A DNA stretch of 64,000 nucleotides, taken from NCBI RefSeq assembly GCF_019973615.1, contig NZ_AP024238.1, positions 372,001 through 436,000 on the forward strand, written 5' to 3'. A program made the translations under genes and the position numbers. Below the pieces are notes generated by a model that was not told the origin of the DNA, ran no database searches, and was given only the letters and a program-made list of their open reading frames with translations. Below, piece after piece: positions 54,987-63,380 of this stretch. Numbering within the stretch: the first letter of the stretch is position 1; every line of letters begins with the position of its first letter. Source of the DNA: Rhodoferax lithotrophicus. Its GTDB lineage: Bacteria; Pseudomonadota; Gammaproteobacteria; Burkholderiales; Burkholderiaceae_C.

Positions 54987-57299
54987 ATGAGTTGCCAGGC
55001 TCCACCTGAGCACATGGCAGCAGGCCTGATGGCGACTTACCAGCAGATACAGAAGATGATCCAGTTCCCCAAGTTCAAAGCCCACCTGCGGGTGAATATC
55101 GTTCCTGGCGAAGGCGTGTTGCTGCTCTGCGAAGACACGGCCAGCGCCTTGCATGGCCGACTCTACGAGCAATTGGTGCCGCTGCTGGACGGGCAGCGCA
55201 GTGCCGATGACATCGTGGCCGCGCTGGCGCAGCAGGCGGATGCCGCGCAGGTGTATTACGCCTTGATGCTGCTGGAAAAAAACGGCCACATCGCCCAGGC
55301 CACGCCCCACATCGACCCCGCCACCGCCGCTTTCTGGCACGGGCAAGGCTGCGCACCAGAAACTGCGCTGCAAGCCTTGCAGACCAAGCGGGTAAGGGTG
55401 CGCAGCGTGGGCCAGGTGGACACCTGGCCTATGCACCAGGCCTTGCAGGCCCTGGGTGTGCAGCTGACGACCCAAGACACACACGTCGACCTGGAGGTGC
55501 TGCTCACCGACGACTACCTGCGCACCGACCTAGCCCACCACAACACCGCCGCGCTGCAAGCCCAGCGCCCCTGGTTGCTGCTCAGACCCTTGGGGTTGAG
55601 CACCTGGGTGGGGCCACTCTATGTGCCGGGTCAGACGGGCTGCCACCATTGCCTGCAGCAGCGCCTGGCACGTAACCAGATCGCTAGCCAGTTTGTCGCC
55701 CATCGCCTGGGGCTGACCGAGCCGCTGCCGCTGGCCGTGGCCAGCCACCCGGCCAACCTCGCTATGGCGTGTCAACTGGCTGCCTTGGCGGTGGTCAAGC
55801 ACCTGGCCGGGGTCGACAGCGGCTTGCAGGGCCGGGTGTTGAGCCAGGACAGCCGCACGCTGCAGACCCAGGTGCACGTGTTGAGCCGCCTTCCGCACTG
55901 CCCGGCGTGTGGCACTGCGCCACAGCCGGTACCCACAGCGCTGCAACTGGTGTCACGCCCGGTGACGTTTGCCCAGGACGGTGGCCACCGTGCCACCGCG
56001 CCCGAACACACCCTCCAGCACTACCAGCACCTGGTCAGCCCCATCACCGGCGTGGTCACCGAGTTGACCCCCGTGCCCAGCCCGGTGGCCATGGCCCACG
56101 TGGTGGTGGCTGGCCACAACCACGCCTTCAGGATCGAGCGGCTGGCCTCGCTCAAGCACAGTCTGCGCAACGCCAGCAGCGGTAAAGGCATGACCCCCAT
56201 CCAGGCCAGGGTGAGTGCCCTGTGTGAAGCCCTGGAGCGCTACTCGGGCGAATTCACCGGTGCGGAGGTGCGCCGCACGGCCAGTTACCGCGAGCTGGGG
56301 CCAGATGCCATTCACCCCAACGCGGTGATGGGCTACAGCGCCCGGCAATACGCCCAGCGCGAGTGGTGGAACGCGCGCCAATCGCGCTTTAACGGCGTGC
56401 CTGAGCCACTGGCGGACGATGCCCGCATCGACTGGTCTCCGGTCTGGTCACTGACCGAGCAGCGCCACAAATACCTGCCCACCCAATTGCTGTACCACGC
56501 CGCCCCGGCTGCGGCGGGTAGCCACCGCAGCTATGCCCGTACCTGCTCCAACGGCAATGCGGCCGGCAACCATCTGGAAGAAGCGGTGTTGCAGGGTTTT
56601 CTGGAGCTGGTGGAGCGCGACGCGGTGGCGCTGTGGTGGTACAACCGCCTGAAAAAAACCGGCGTGGCGGTGGCCAGTTTTGCCGAGCCGGGCCTGCTGG
56701 ATCTGCACGCGCAGTACCAGGCGCTGGGGCGCGAACTGTGGGTGCTGGACATCACCAGTGACCTGGGCATTCCCACCTTTGTTGCCCTGTCACGCGTGAG
56801 CAGCGGCGCACCCGAGCACATCCTGCTCGGCCTGGGCTGCCACCTGGATGCCCGCATCGCCTTGCAACGTGCGTTTGCCGAGCTGAACCAGATGCTGGGG
56901 CTGGCCTACAGCGGCGGCGGTGGGCAACTCCGCATCCACGACGGTGAAACCCTAGCCTGGCTGAGCCAGGCCACACTGGCCAACCAGCCTTACCTGGTGG
57001 CTGACGAGCGTGTGCCGCCCAAACAGCGCCGCGATTTTCCCCCGCGCCACAGTGGCGACTTGTTGGAAGACATTCGGTTGTGCCAGCGCATCGTGGAACA
57101 AAAAGGCCTGGAACTGCTGGTGTTGGATCAAACCCGCGCCGATGTCGGCCTGCCGGTGGTCAAGGTCATCGTGCCAGGCTTGCGCCACTTCTGGGCGCGC
57201 TTTGCGCCGGGGCGGCTGTACGACGTGCCGGTCAAGATGGGCTGGCTGCAACGCCCCCTACGTGAAGAAGAACTCAACCCGATTCCGGTGTTTTTCTGA
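54987..57299 (+). CDS. fused leader-binding / E1-like / YcaO azoline cyclodehydratase
   Basis: This 770-aa protein makes thiazoline/oxazoline rings in peptides using ATP. Residues about 15-105 look like a leader-recognition (RRE/winged) region (KAHLRVNIVPGEGVLLL). About 150-330 is an E1/ThiF-like part with zinc-binding CHHC and CPAC pairs. About 370-770 is YcaO: CEALERYSG, then EEAVLQGFLELVERDA and CHLDARIALQRAFAELNQ with the ATP-binding acidic residues. The end NPIPVFF resembles the PxPxP tail of TOMM-type YcaO. In-frame ATGs at 55014 and 55029 are alternative starts. It is preceded by the NHLP precursor. Confidence 0.92.
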   Translation: MSCQAPPEHMAAGLMATYQQIQKMIQFPKFKAHLRVNIVPGEGVLLLCEDTASALHGRLYEQLVPLLDGQRSADDIVAALAQQADAAQVYYALMLLEKNGHIAQATPHIDPATAAFWHGQGCAPETALQALQTKRVRVRSVGQVDTWPMHQALQALGVQLTTQDTHVDLEVLLTDDYLRTDLAHHNTAALQAQRPWLLLRPLGLSTWVGPLYVPGQTGCHHCLQQRLARNQIASQFVAHRLGLTEPLPLAVASHPANLAMACQLAALAVVKHLAGVDSGLQGRVLSQDSRTLQTQVHVLSRLPHCPACGTAPQPVPTALQLVSRPVTFAQDGGHRATAPEHTLQHYQHLVSPITGVVTELTPVPSPVAMAHVVVAGHNHAFRIERLASLKHSLRNASSGKGMTPIQARVSALCEALERYSGEFTGAEVRRTASYRELGPDAIHPNAVMGYSARQYAQREWWNARQSRFNGVPEPLADDARIDWSPVWSLTEQRHKYLPTQLLYHAAPAAAGSHRSYARTCSNGNAAGNHLEEAVLQGFLELVERDAVALWWYNRLKKTGVAVASFAEPGLLDLHAQYQALGRELWVLDITSDLGIPTFVALSRVSSGAPEHILLGLGCHLDARIALQRAFAELNQMLGLAYSGGGGQLRIHDGETLAWLSQATLANQPYLVADERVPPKQRRDFPPRHSGDLLEDIRLCQRIVEQKGLELLVLDQTRADVGLPVVKVIVPGLRHFWARFAPGRLYDVPVKMGWLQRPLREEELNPIPVFF

Positions 57300-57308
57300 G
57301 TGATGCTT

Positions 57309-57371
57309 TGATTGCTATAAATAATGTAGCTATCTACGCTTGTTACATAAGCTATAGAGGCTAATTGGATA
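57309..57371. repeat. dispersed repeat, family B
   Basis: A family B copy with TAGCTATCTACGCTTG, TTACATAAGCTATAGAGG. It lies between the YcaO and SagB genes and shows no promoter of the AAC-N15-GTTACTCA type. Confidence 0.6.
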
Positions 57372-57394
57372 CATAAAAAGGCCCTTCTGGTGAT

Positions 57395-58828
57395 ATGTTG
57401 ACCCCACCCACCCCACCCACCCCACCCACCCCGTCCTACGGCCTGTCTTGGGCCAGCAGCGTCACCCTTGAAGCCGATGGCGACGACCTGGTGCTGCATG
57501 CCTATGCCTGCAATACCTTGCGTCTGCGCCAGCCCAACGCGGCCCAGCGCCAGCTTGTGGCGTTGTTAAACCGCGGTGGCCTGCATGCCCATGCGCTGTG
57601 TGAGGCCGCGCTGCGCCACGCGCCTGGGGTCGATCTGGCCCGCCTGTATTACCTGCTGACATTGGCCGCCAACAAAGCCCTGCTGCGCTACACCGTATCC
57701 CACCAGGGACAAGCCTTCGCATCCCTGGAGCCACTGGCTGCGGCCTTCCGCTTTGAGCCCATCACCACCCCGCAGCGCTACCAACTCTCGCGCTTTGCCT
57801 GTTTGCGCCGCGAAGGCCATGACACCGTGGTGGAGTGCCCGCTGGGCCACGCCCGGCTGGTGTTGCATGACGCTCGCGCCGCGGGCTTGGTGGCGCTGCT
57901 CAGCCAAGTCCGCTCTGTGGCCGAGCTGGTAGCAGAACAGCCAGGCCTGGACGAGCCGACGGTGGCCGCCTTCATCAGCTTGCTGCACAACGCGCATGCG
58001 GCGATGGCTGTGAATGGCGAAGGAAGCTTGCCCGAGGACAGCAGCGCCTCACTGCAGCAGTGGGCGTTTCACGACCTGCTGTTCCATAGCCGCAGCCGCG
58101 CTGGCCGCCATGACACGCCGATGGGGGCGAGCTTTCGCTGGGCCCGTCAGGTGCGCCCCTTGCCTGCGGTGAAGCCACCCATGTCCACCCAGCGTATCCC
58201 GCTGGAACCACCCCAGGAGCCCCTGAACAGGCCATTCATTGAGGTGATTGAGGCCCGCCGCTCGCAGTCCCAGGCGGGGGCAACAGCCTTGCGGCTGGCC
58301 CAGCTGAGTGCGCTGCTGTACCACGCGGCACGCATCAAAACCGTTCATGAACCAGATCCGGCGCAGGCGCGGGCCTGTACCACCACCCTGCGCCCCAGCG
58401 CCAGTGGCGGGGCGCTGCATGCGCTGGAGCTGTACCTCACAGTGTCGCGTTGCGAAGGTTTGGCCCCCGGCTTCTACCACTACGACCCGCTGGCCCACGC
58501 ACTCGAACACTTGGCCGAGCTGGGCCCCGCTCACCAGCGCCTGCTGCAAGCCGCCTGCCAGGCCAGCGGCACCGCGCAGCCGCCGGATGTGCTGATCACC
58601 ATGGCCGCCCGGTTCCAGCGCAGCAGCTGGAAATACCAGTCCATCGCCTACGCGCTGATTCTGAAAGACGTGGGGGCGCTGTACCAGCAGCTGTACCTGG
58701 TGGCCACCGCCTTGCGGCTGGCTCCTTGTGCGCTGGGCGGCGGCGATTCCGACCTGTTCGCACAACTGGCCGGGACGGACTACTACGCCGAAACCACGGT
58801 GGGCGAGTTCAGCGTGTCGGGGGCCTGA
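57395..58828 (+). CDS. SagB-type dehydrogenase (FMN nitroreductase fold)
   Basis: This 477-aa protein oxidises azolines to azoles with FMN. Residues about 1-240 form the N-terminal part; the nitroreductase domain starts near 270 (FIEVIEARRSQSQAGATAL). Family marks include RPSASGGALHALELYLTV, the segment GLAPGFYHYDPLAHALE, MAARFQRSSWKYQ and the end CALGGGDSDLF with VGEFSVSG. It begins with a TPPTPPTP repeat from a 9-base tandem. It follows YcaO after a gap of 95 bases with no recognisable ribosome site. Confidence 0.92.
   Translation: MLTPPTPPTPPTPSYGLSWASSVTLEADGDDLVLHAYACNTLRLRQPNAAQRQLVALLNRGGLHAHALCEAALRHAPGVDLARLYYLLTLAANKALLRYTVSHQGQAFASLEPLAAAFRFEPITTPQRYQLSRFACLRREGHDTVVECPLGHARLVLHDARAAGLVALLSQVRSVAELVAEQPGLDEPTVAAFISLLHNAHAAMAVNGEGSLPEDSSASLQQWAFHDLLFHSRSRAGRHDTPMGASFRWARQVRPLPAVKPPMSTQRIPLEPPQEPLNRPFIEVIEARRSQSQAGATALRLAQLSALLYHAARIKTVHEPDPAQARACTTTLRPSASGGALHALELYLTVSRCEGLAPGFYHYDPLAHALEHLAELGPAHQRLLQAACQASGTAQPPDVLITMAARFQRSSWKYQSIAYALILKDVGALYQQLYLVATALRLAPCALGGGDSDLFAQLAGTDYYAETTVGEFSVSGA
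57401..57432 (+). repeat. 9-bp tandem repeat at the SagB start
   Basis: ACCCCACCC occurs three times in tandem plus a partial fourth unit, encoding TPP/TPP repeats. Copy changes would keep the reading frame. Confidence 0.8.
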
Positions 58829-58861
58829 GGCCAGCCTGAAAAGCCGTCTGTCTGGGTTTGC

Positions 58862-58887
58862 AACCTTTTGCCTCAGCCGGTTACTCA
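58862..58887 (+). promoter_or_regulatory. AAC-N15-GTTACTCA element before the toxin-like lipoprotein gene
   Basis: AAC at 58862-58864, 15 bases, GTTACTCA at 58880-58887; preceded by TTTGC. It lies 34 bases after the SagB stop and 97 bases before the next start. Confidence 0.7.
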
Positions 58888-58984
58888 AGCGGCAAGGGGC
58901 CGGGATTGCTGTCCCCTTGATGGATCAACATGCCGAATGCGTGTTGCCCGATTCGGTTAGTTTTTATCACCGGAATTCAGCAAA

Positions 58985-60724
58985 ATGAACCTAAAACCCA
59001 TGCTGTCATCACTCCAGCCCCTATCGGCCAACCCCACACGCAGAGGCCGCCGTGCCGCACGCCATCGCACGCGCATCACGGCCGCTTGGCTGGGTGTATC
59101 GCTCCTGCTGCTTGGCGGTTGCGGGGGCGGGCAGCCACAGCCCAATAACACTGCTGTGGTCATGGAGCAACTGGTCGTGGTGGGTAAGCCTGTCGATATG
59201 GCGATGCGCTCGGCCATCGAGGCGCGCTTCAATCAGGTTCGAAGCGGCGCGATGCCCACGCTGGAGGCTGGGCGCGATGTGTTGCTGCTGGACGCGCGGC
59301 TGGAAAACCCGCTGAGCATCACTGAACCCAGCCACGCCTTTCGCCAAGCCTTTGATGCCGGCGTGCCCATTCTCATCATGCACATGGACGATAACTTTGA
59401 GCGCGCTGTGCACCGGCTCTTGCCCGGCCTGCTGGATGTCGGCTACACCGGTCTGGCGCTGGTGATTCCGCCGCGCGCCGGATACGGGTATCAAGACGGT
59501 GCCATCATGCACATTTCGCGCAAAGATGCGCGCAGCGAGCCCTGGAGCGCGACCAACACCGCTATCAATACCTTGCTCGACCAGTTGCGCCAACTGCACC
59601 CGGCGCGCACAGCAACCCAGTCCGCAGACGCGAATGGTGATAGCTGTACATCGGTCGATACCAATCTGTGCTCACTCGTGAAAAAAACACCGCTGGCGCG
59701 CATGAGCATCATCAATGATTTTTCTGCCGACGGAAAATGTCTGACCAATGACTGGGAATATGTCGATGCCTTTGTGACGCGCCCGATTCTGGCTTTGGCC
59801 TATGACAGCAGCAGTGCGAAAAACTCAACACCCCAGTGCCCCAGTCAAGTCATCAATTTCTACCCAGTGCTTTATCTCAACGAGACGGTCAACGGGCCGA
59901 AATCACGTGTGCTTTCGCTGGGCATGGATGCCAACCTGAATCCGGGCTTACTTTCCCAGGCTGATAACCATGCTGCGTTCTGGTCTCAGACCTATTTCGA
60001 CATGCAGGTGCTGCCTGCCGTATGGTCGGGCCCCGATCTTTTGCTCACGGGTATTCAGTGGCTGGCCAACCTGCCGCACTCTGCCAATAGCCAAGTCTCG
60101 GTGACAGACTCCGCCGGTTGGTCGCTCAATGTTGCCGCCAAAAGCAATGGCGAGGTGAGTGGTGGTGGCAGCGTTTCCTTCAGCCATTCCGTCACCAATA
60201 CGCTGACCTCTTGGAAATACATCGATAACACGACCCAGAGCAGTACGACCGGTGCCCCTTGGGGCTTCACCGCCATGCAGGCATTCCCCTACGCTGGCAA
60301 TTCGAGTACGGATTGCGACGGAACCGGCAGTGTGTTCAATTGGGCGGGGGCCCAATGTCATGCCTTGCCCCAAAGCGTGCGCTATGACACGATTCCAGAC
60401 CTGTCGAAGTCAACGGCCATCATCAACGGAATGGCCGTGTGGGATCTGGGGTCAGACAATAACGCCAATAGCAAGGCTCAGATCACATTGAGCACAACCT
60501 CGCATTTTGATGCCGTTGGCTGCGGGCGCTGGAGCAACTCCAATTATTGGAATCCATTCAGCGTCAAGGGGCAGATCGCCCCCGCAAATGATGTCGGTGG
60601 TTACGATTGCAGCGGCATATCCTTCTGGAATGTTGGTAATAGTGCGACATGGACGCGTCGCGCAATCACCAGTGTTATCAAGCAGTTTGAGGTCGACCTG
60701 AGTTTGCTGCCTATTGGCGGTTGA
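58985..60724 (+). CDS. putative lipoprotein resembling leukocidin / V. cholerae cytolysin pore-forming toxins
   Basis: This 579-aa protein has an Arg-rich N-terminus, a hydrophobic segment and lipobox LLGGC near residue 47. The body recalls Vibrio cholerae cytolysin by eye. MPTLEAGRDVLLLDARL corresponds to its pro-domain, CPSQVINFYPVLYLNETV to the start of the cytolysin domain, and GWSLNVAAKSNGEVSGGG to the pre-stem/rim strands. Aligned tryptophans support this, but no full motif can be claimed. Cysteines are few. It could equally be an unrelated beta-rich secreted protein. The gene has its own AAC-N15-GTTACTCA element. ATG 59000 is an alternative start. Confidence 0.55.
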   Translation: MNLKPMLSSLQPLSANPTRRGRRAARHRTRITAAWLGVSLLLLGGCGGGQPQPNNTAVVMEQLVVVGKPVDMAMRSAIEARFNQVRSGAMPTLEAGRDVLLLDARLENPLSITEPSHAFRQAFDAGVPILIMHMDDNFERAVHRLLPGLLDVGYTGLALVIPPRAGYGYQDGAIMHISRKDARSEPWSATNTAINTLLDQLRQLHPARTATQSADANGDSCTSVDTNLCSLVKKTPLARMSIINDFSADGKCLTNDWEYVDAFVTRPILALAYDSSSAKNSTPQCPSQVINFYPVLYLNETVNGPKSRVLSLGMDANLNPGLLSQADNHAAFWSQTYFDMQVLPAVWSGPDLLLTGIQWLANLPHSANSQVSVTDSAGWSLNVAAKSNGEVSGGGSVSFSHSVTNTLTSWKYIDNTTQSSTTGAPWGFTAMQAFPYAGNSSTDCDGTGSVFNWAGAQCHALPQSVRYDTIPDLSKSTAIINGMAVWDLGSDNNANSKAQITLSTTSHFDAVGCGRWSNSNYWNPFSVKGQIAPANDVGGYDCSGISFWNVGNSATWTRRAITSVIKQFEVDLSLLPIGG

Positions 60725-60826
60725 AGGCCATGACGCGGCTTTGCGCGATATGGATCGCCCAGCCGTGGCTGTATCGGGCGGGTGAGACCAAGCCAAACAC
60801 AGGCGCTGTGGCCCACCCACGGGTGC

Positions 60827-60852
60827 AACCTTTTGCACCGGGCTGTTACTCA
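60827..60852 (+). promoter_or_regulatory. AAC-N15-GTTACTCA element before Nif11-type precursor 1
   Basis: AAC at 60827-60829, 15 bases, GTTACTCA at 60845-60852. The first block continues CTTTTGCACC, closely matching the copy at 58862. Confidence 0.72.
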
Positions 60853-60917
60853 TGCGGCAAGGGGGCTGTGAAGGCAGCTTCCTTGCTTCATTCACTTCTC
60901 AGCCCCAAGGAGCCCCC

Positions 60918-61298
60918 ATGTCTTTATCTGCCCAAACCCTCGCCGAACTGCACCAACTGGTGGCCAACAACACCGACCTGCTGGCCCGCGTGCAGGGCAC
61001 CAACGATGCCACCCAAGCCGCTGCCCTGATTGCCCAGGCTGCCGCAGAAAACGGCATCTCCGTCAGTGAGGCCGAGCTGGCTGCCCATTTTGAAGCCGCT
61101 TCAAAAGCGGCCACCCATCAGGCCTTGAGCGACAGCCAGCTCGAAGCCGTGGCCGGTGGCATCAATGATGACGGGCGCATGGCCTTGATCTCGGTCTTCA
61201 CGCTGGGCATCGGCTGTGCCCTGATCAGCATTGGCCAAGCCGTTGGTGGAGCCCATGCGGATGGCACGGCCAAATACCTCGACAAAAAATTCTGCTGA
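60918..61298 (+). CDS. Nif11-like RiPP precursor 1
   Basis: This encodes 126 aa. The 81-residue Nif11-like leader begins MSLSAQTLAEL and ends SDSQLEAVAGG. The 45-residue core has FTLGIGCALISIGQAV and ends DKKFC. The leader pattern (AALIAQAAAENGISVSEAEL) is that of Nif11-type precursors, and Gly-Gly suits the C39 peptidase at 45226. AAGGAG precedes the ATG. First of six tandem paralogues. Confidence 0.88.
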   Translation: MSLSAQTLAELHQLVANNTDLLARVQGTNDATQAAALIAQAAAENGISVSEAELAAHFEAASKAATHQALSDSQLEAVAGGINDDGRMALISVFTLGIGCALISIGQAVGGAHADGTAKYLDKKFC

Positions 61299-61328
61299 CA
61301 TTTTTTGAGCGATATCGAAAAAAAGTGC

Positions 61329-61354
61329 AACCCATTCGATCCAGCCGTTACTCA
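61329..61354 (+). promoter_or_regulatory. AAC-N15-GTTACTCA element before Nif11-type precursor 2
   Basis: AAC at 61329-61331, 15 bases, GTTACTCA at 61347-61354; starts GTGCAACC. It lies 46 bases before the precursor start. Confidence 0.7.
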
Positions 61355-61400
61355 CTCTTCGACAACCCGTCAAATTTAATCAACCTTCCAGGAGAACCTC

Positions 61401-61766
61401 ATGTCTTTATCCGAAAAAACCCTCAACGCTCTGCAAGCCCTCATGACTCAAGACAAGGCTTTGCTGGCTCAGGTGCAGGCGACCGACGATGCCGCACAAG
61501 CCGCCGCCCTGATTGCCGCTGCGGCTACCCAAAATGGTCTTGAAATCAATCAAACCGAGCTGGCTCAGCACTTTGAAGAAGCCTCCAAATCTGCCGCCAA
61601 TCAAGCCCTGAGTGACCGGCAACTGGAAGCTGTGGCCGGTGGCATGAGTGACACCGACAAGATGATCATGCTCTCCATTCTTTCGTTTGGCATTGGCTGT
61701 GCCATGGTCAGTATCAACCAGGCGGTCAAGGGCGATGCGCCTGGTTTTGACCAAAAATTCTGCTGA
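61401..61766 (+). CDS. Nif11-like RiPP precursor 2
   Basis: 121 aa: an 81-residue leader ending DRQLEAVAGG and a 40-residue core with LSILSFGIGCAMVSINQ and the end DQKFC. The leader and upstream sequences are very similar to precursors 1, 3 and 4. Its CCAGGAG ribosome site is six bases from the ATG. Confidence 0.88.
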   Translation: MSLSEKTLNALQALMTQDKALLAQVQATDDAAQAAALIAAAATQNGLEINQTELAQHFEEASKSAANQALSDRQLEAVAGGMSDTDKMIMLSILSFGIGCAMVSINQAVKGDAPGFDQKFC

Positions 61767-61847
61767 TTCAGCCCCCTCAGAAATGGCATCGAAATGGGTT
61801 TGGTGAACAACCAGCCCATTTCACACATTTAATCCAAGGAGACATCC

Positions 61848-62213
61848 ATGTCTTTATCTGATCAGACCCTCCGCATGTTGCAACAACTCATGGCCCAAGA
61901 CAAGGCGCTGCTGGCCCGTGTGCAAGCCTCTGACGATGCCACCCAGATCGCCACGCTGATCGCCGAAGCCGCCGAAAAAAATGACCTTGCCGTGAACACC
62001 GCTGAACTCGCCGCACACTTTGCAGAAGCCTCCAGGATATCTGCCGACCAAGCCCTGAGCGACAGCCAACTTGATGCCGTGGCCGGTGGCGGCATCAGAA
62101 GGGACGACATGATCCTGATCTCCATCTTCACCTTCGGTGTGGGCTGTGCCGTCATCAGCATCAAACAAGCAGCGGGTGCCCCCGGCGGCTTTGGTGACCA
62201 GAAGTTTTGCTGA
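61848..62213 (+). CDS. Nif11-like RiPP precursor 3
   Basis: 121 aa: an 81-residue leader ending DSQLDAVAGG and a 40-residue core with ISIFTFGVGCAVISIKQ and the end DQKFC. The core starts with an extra glycine, so cleavage could be one residue later than in the paralogues. It has no clear AAC-N15-GTTACTCA element within its 81-base upstream gap and may be cotranscribed with precursor 2. Confidence 0.88.
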   Translation: MSLSDQTLRMLQQLMAQDKALLARVQASDDATQIATLIAEAAEKNDLAVNTAELAAHFAEASRISADQALSDSQLDAVAGGGIRRDDMILISIFTFGVGCAVISIKQAAGAPGGFGDQKFC

Positions 62214-62240
62214 TTTTTCCACGGCTTGAACAAAGCCTGT

Positions 62241-62266
62241 AACCCCTCTGGCAGGGCGGTTACTCC
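62241..62266 (+). promoter_or_regulatory. AAC-N15-GTTACTCC element before Nif11-type precursor 4
   Basis: AAC at 62241-62243, 15 bases, GTTACTCC at 62259-62266, one base different from the other copies. It lies 44 bases before the start. Confidence 0.68.
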
Positions 62267-62310
62267 GCACACCACAGCCCGTCAAATTGAATCCTCTCCA
62301 GGAGACTCCC

Positions 62311-62688
62311 ATGTCTTTATCCGACCAAACCCTCACTGCCTTGCAAACCCTGATGGCACAAGACAGCGCCTTGCTGGCTCAAGTTCAGGGTGCTGAAGAG
62401 ACGGCCCAGGCGGTCAGTTACATCGCCCAGGCCGCCGCACAAAAGGGCATCACCGTCAGCGCTGCCGAGCTGTCCGCGTATTTTGAAACACGCCGCCAGG
62501 GCGCAAGCACGCAGGCGCTCAGTGATGAGCAACTTGAAGCGGTAGCCGGTGGGGTCTCGGATACCGACAAGCTGATCCTGCTGTCCGTCTTCACTTTGGG
62601 CCTCGGTTGCATCGCCTTCAGCGCGGGTCAGGCGGTGGGTCACCCGGATAACCCGGAGCTCATCGGGATCAAGCAAAAATTCTGCTGA
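62311..62688 (+). CDS. Nif11-like RiPP precursor 4
   Basis: 125 aa: an 81-residue leader ending DEQLEAVAGG and a 44-residue core with LSVFTLGLGCIAFSAGQ and the end KQKFC. It shares the GxGC and terminal-cysteine pattern. CCAGGAG precedes the ATG. Confidence 0.88.
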   Translation: MSLSDQTLTALQTLMAQDSALLAQVQGAEETAQAVSYIAQAAAQKGITVSAAELSAYFETRRQGASTQALSDEQLEAVAGGVSDTDKLILLSVFTLGLGCIAFSAGQAVGHPDNPELIGIKQKFC

Positions 62689-62731
62689 AGTGGCGCATTG
62701 CACAAGCGCTCAGCACCCCAAGGAAATCACC

Positions 62732-63115
62732 ATGTCACTGCCCGAAACCACGCTCACCCAGCTCCAAACCCTGCTGCAACAAGACCCCGCTTTGCGGGCC
62801 AAAATTCAAGAAGCAGCGGATGCTGATCAGGCGGCCCGCCAGATGGCCGCCGCCGCTTCAGCCAACGGCATGGCCGTGAGTGAAGCTGATCTGAAGCGCT
62901 ATTTTGCGCAAGCCAGCCAAGCCATCCCCAACCAGGCGCTCAGCGATGCACAACTGGATGCCGTGGCTGGCGGCTTTGGCTTTCAATACGATGCCATTGC
63001 CGAGAAGCGTTACTCCATCCTGATGATCCGCAACGACAGCAGTTGCGGAAATGCCAGCGAAAAGCCCTGGAAGGCCCCGAATTTTGATTGGTCGAACCCG
63101 CTCGGGCTCAAGTAA
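62732..63115 (+). CDS. Nif11-like RiPP precursor 5, divergent core
   Basis: 127 aa: the leader is 81 residues and ends DAQLDAVAGG, but the 46-residue core is unlike the others. It has one cysteine (DSSCGN), several aromatic residues and ends NPLGLK, with no terminal cysteine and no hydrophobic GxGC segment. It lies 43 bases after precursor 4 without its own element. Confidence 0.85.
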   Translation: MSLPETTLTQLQTLLQQDPALRAKIQEAADADQAARQMAAAASANGMAVSEADLKRYFAQASQAIPNQALSDAQLDAVAGGFGFQYDAIAEKRYSILMIRNDSSCGNASEKPWKAPNFDWSNPLGLK

Positions 63116-63380
63116 TGTTTGAAGCTGGAGCCCTTAAGCCGCCCGTGCCTGCCCGTTGCCCTATTGAGCCATCGGATCACAATCAAAATTGAGAGCTGCC
63201 TGCGAAGGCAGCGTAAGCGCTGCAGGCCAATTGAATGACAAAAATAGGGCGCAGACCGGCAAGGCTATTGGTGCGGCCCAGCATCCACCCAACTTTTGAG
63301 CCTATTGGCCAAGGCGTAGCCGATGCGCGGCTGCGCGGACAGCTCTTTCAACAACTCGTCACCTCACCCAGGAAACCCCC

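Noticed and set aside
57401..57432. Possible CRISPR-like repeat
   Set aside because: Short tandem units without spacers; simple coding repeat.
62990..63020. GTTACTCC inside precursor 5 as another copy of the regulatory element
   Set aside because: No AAC block at the required 15-base distance, and it lies within the coding sequence.
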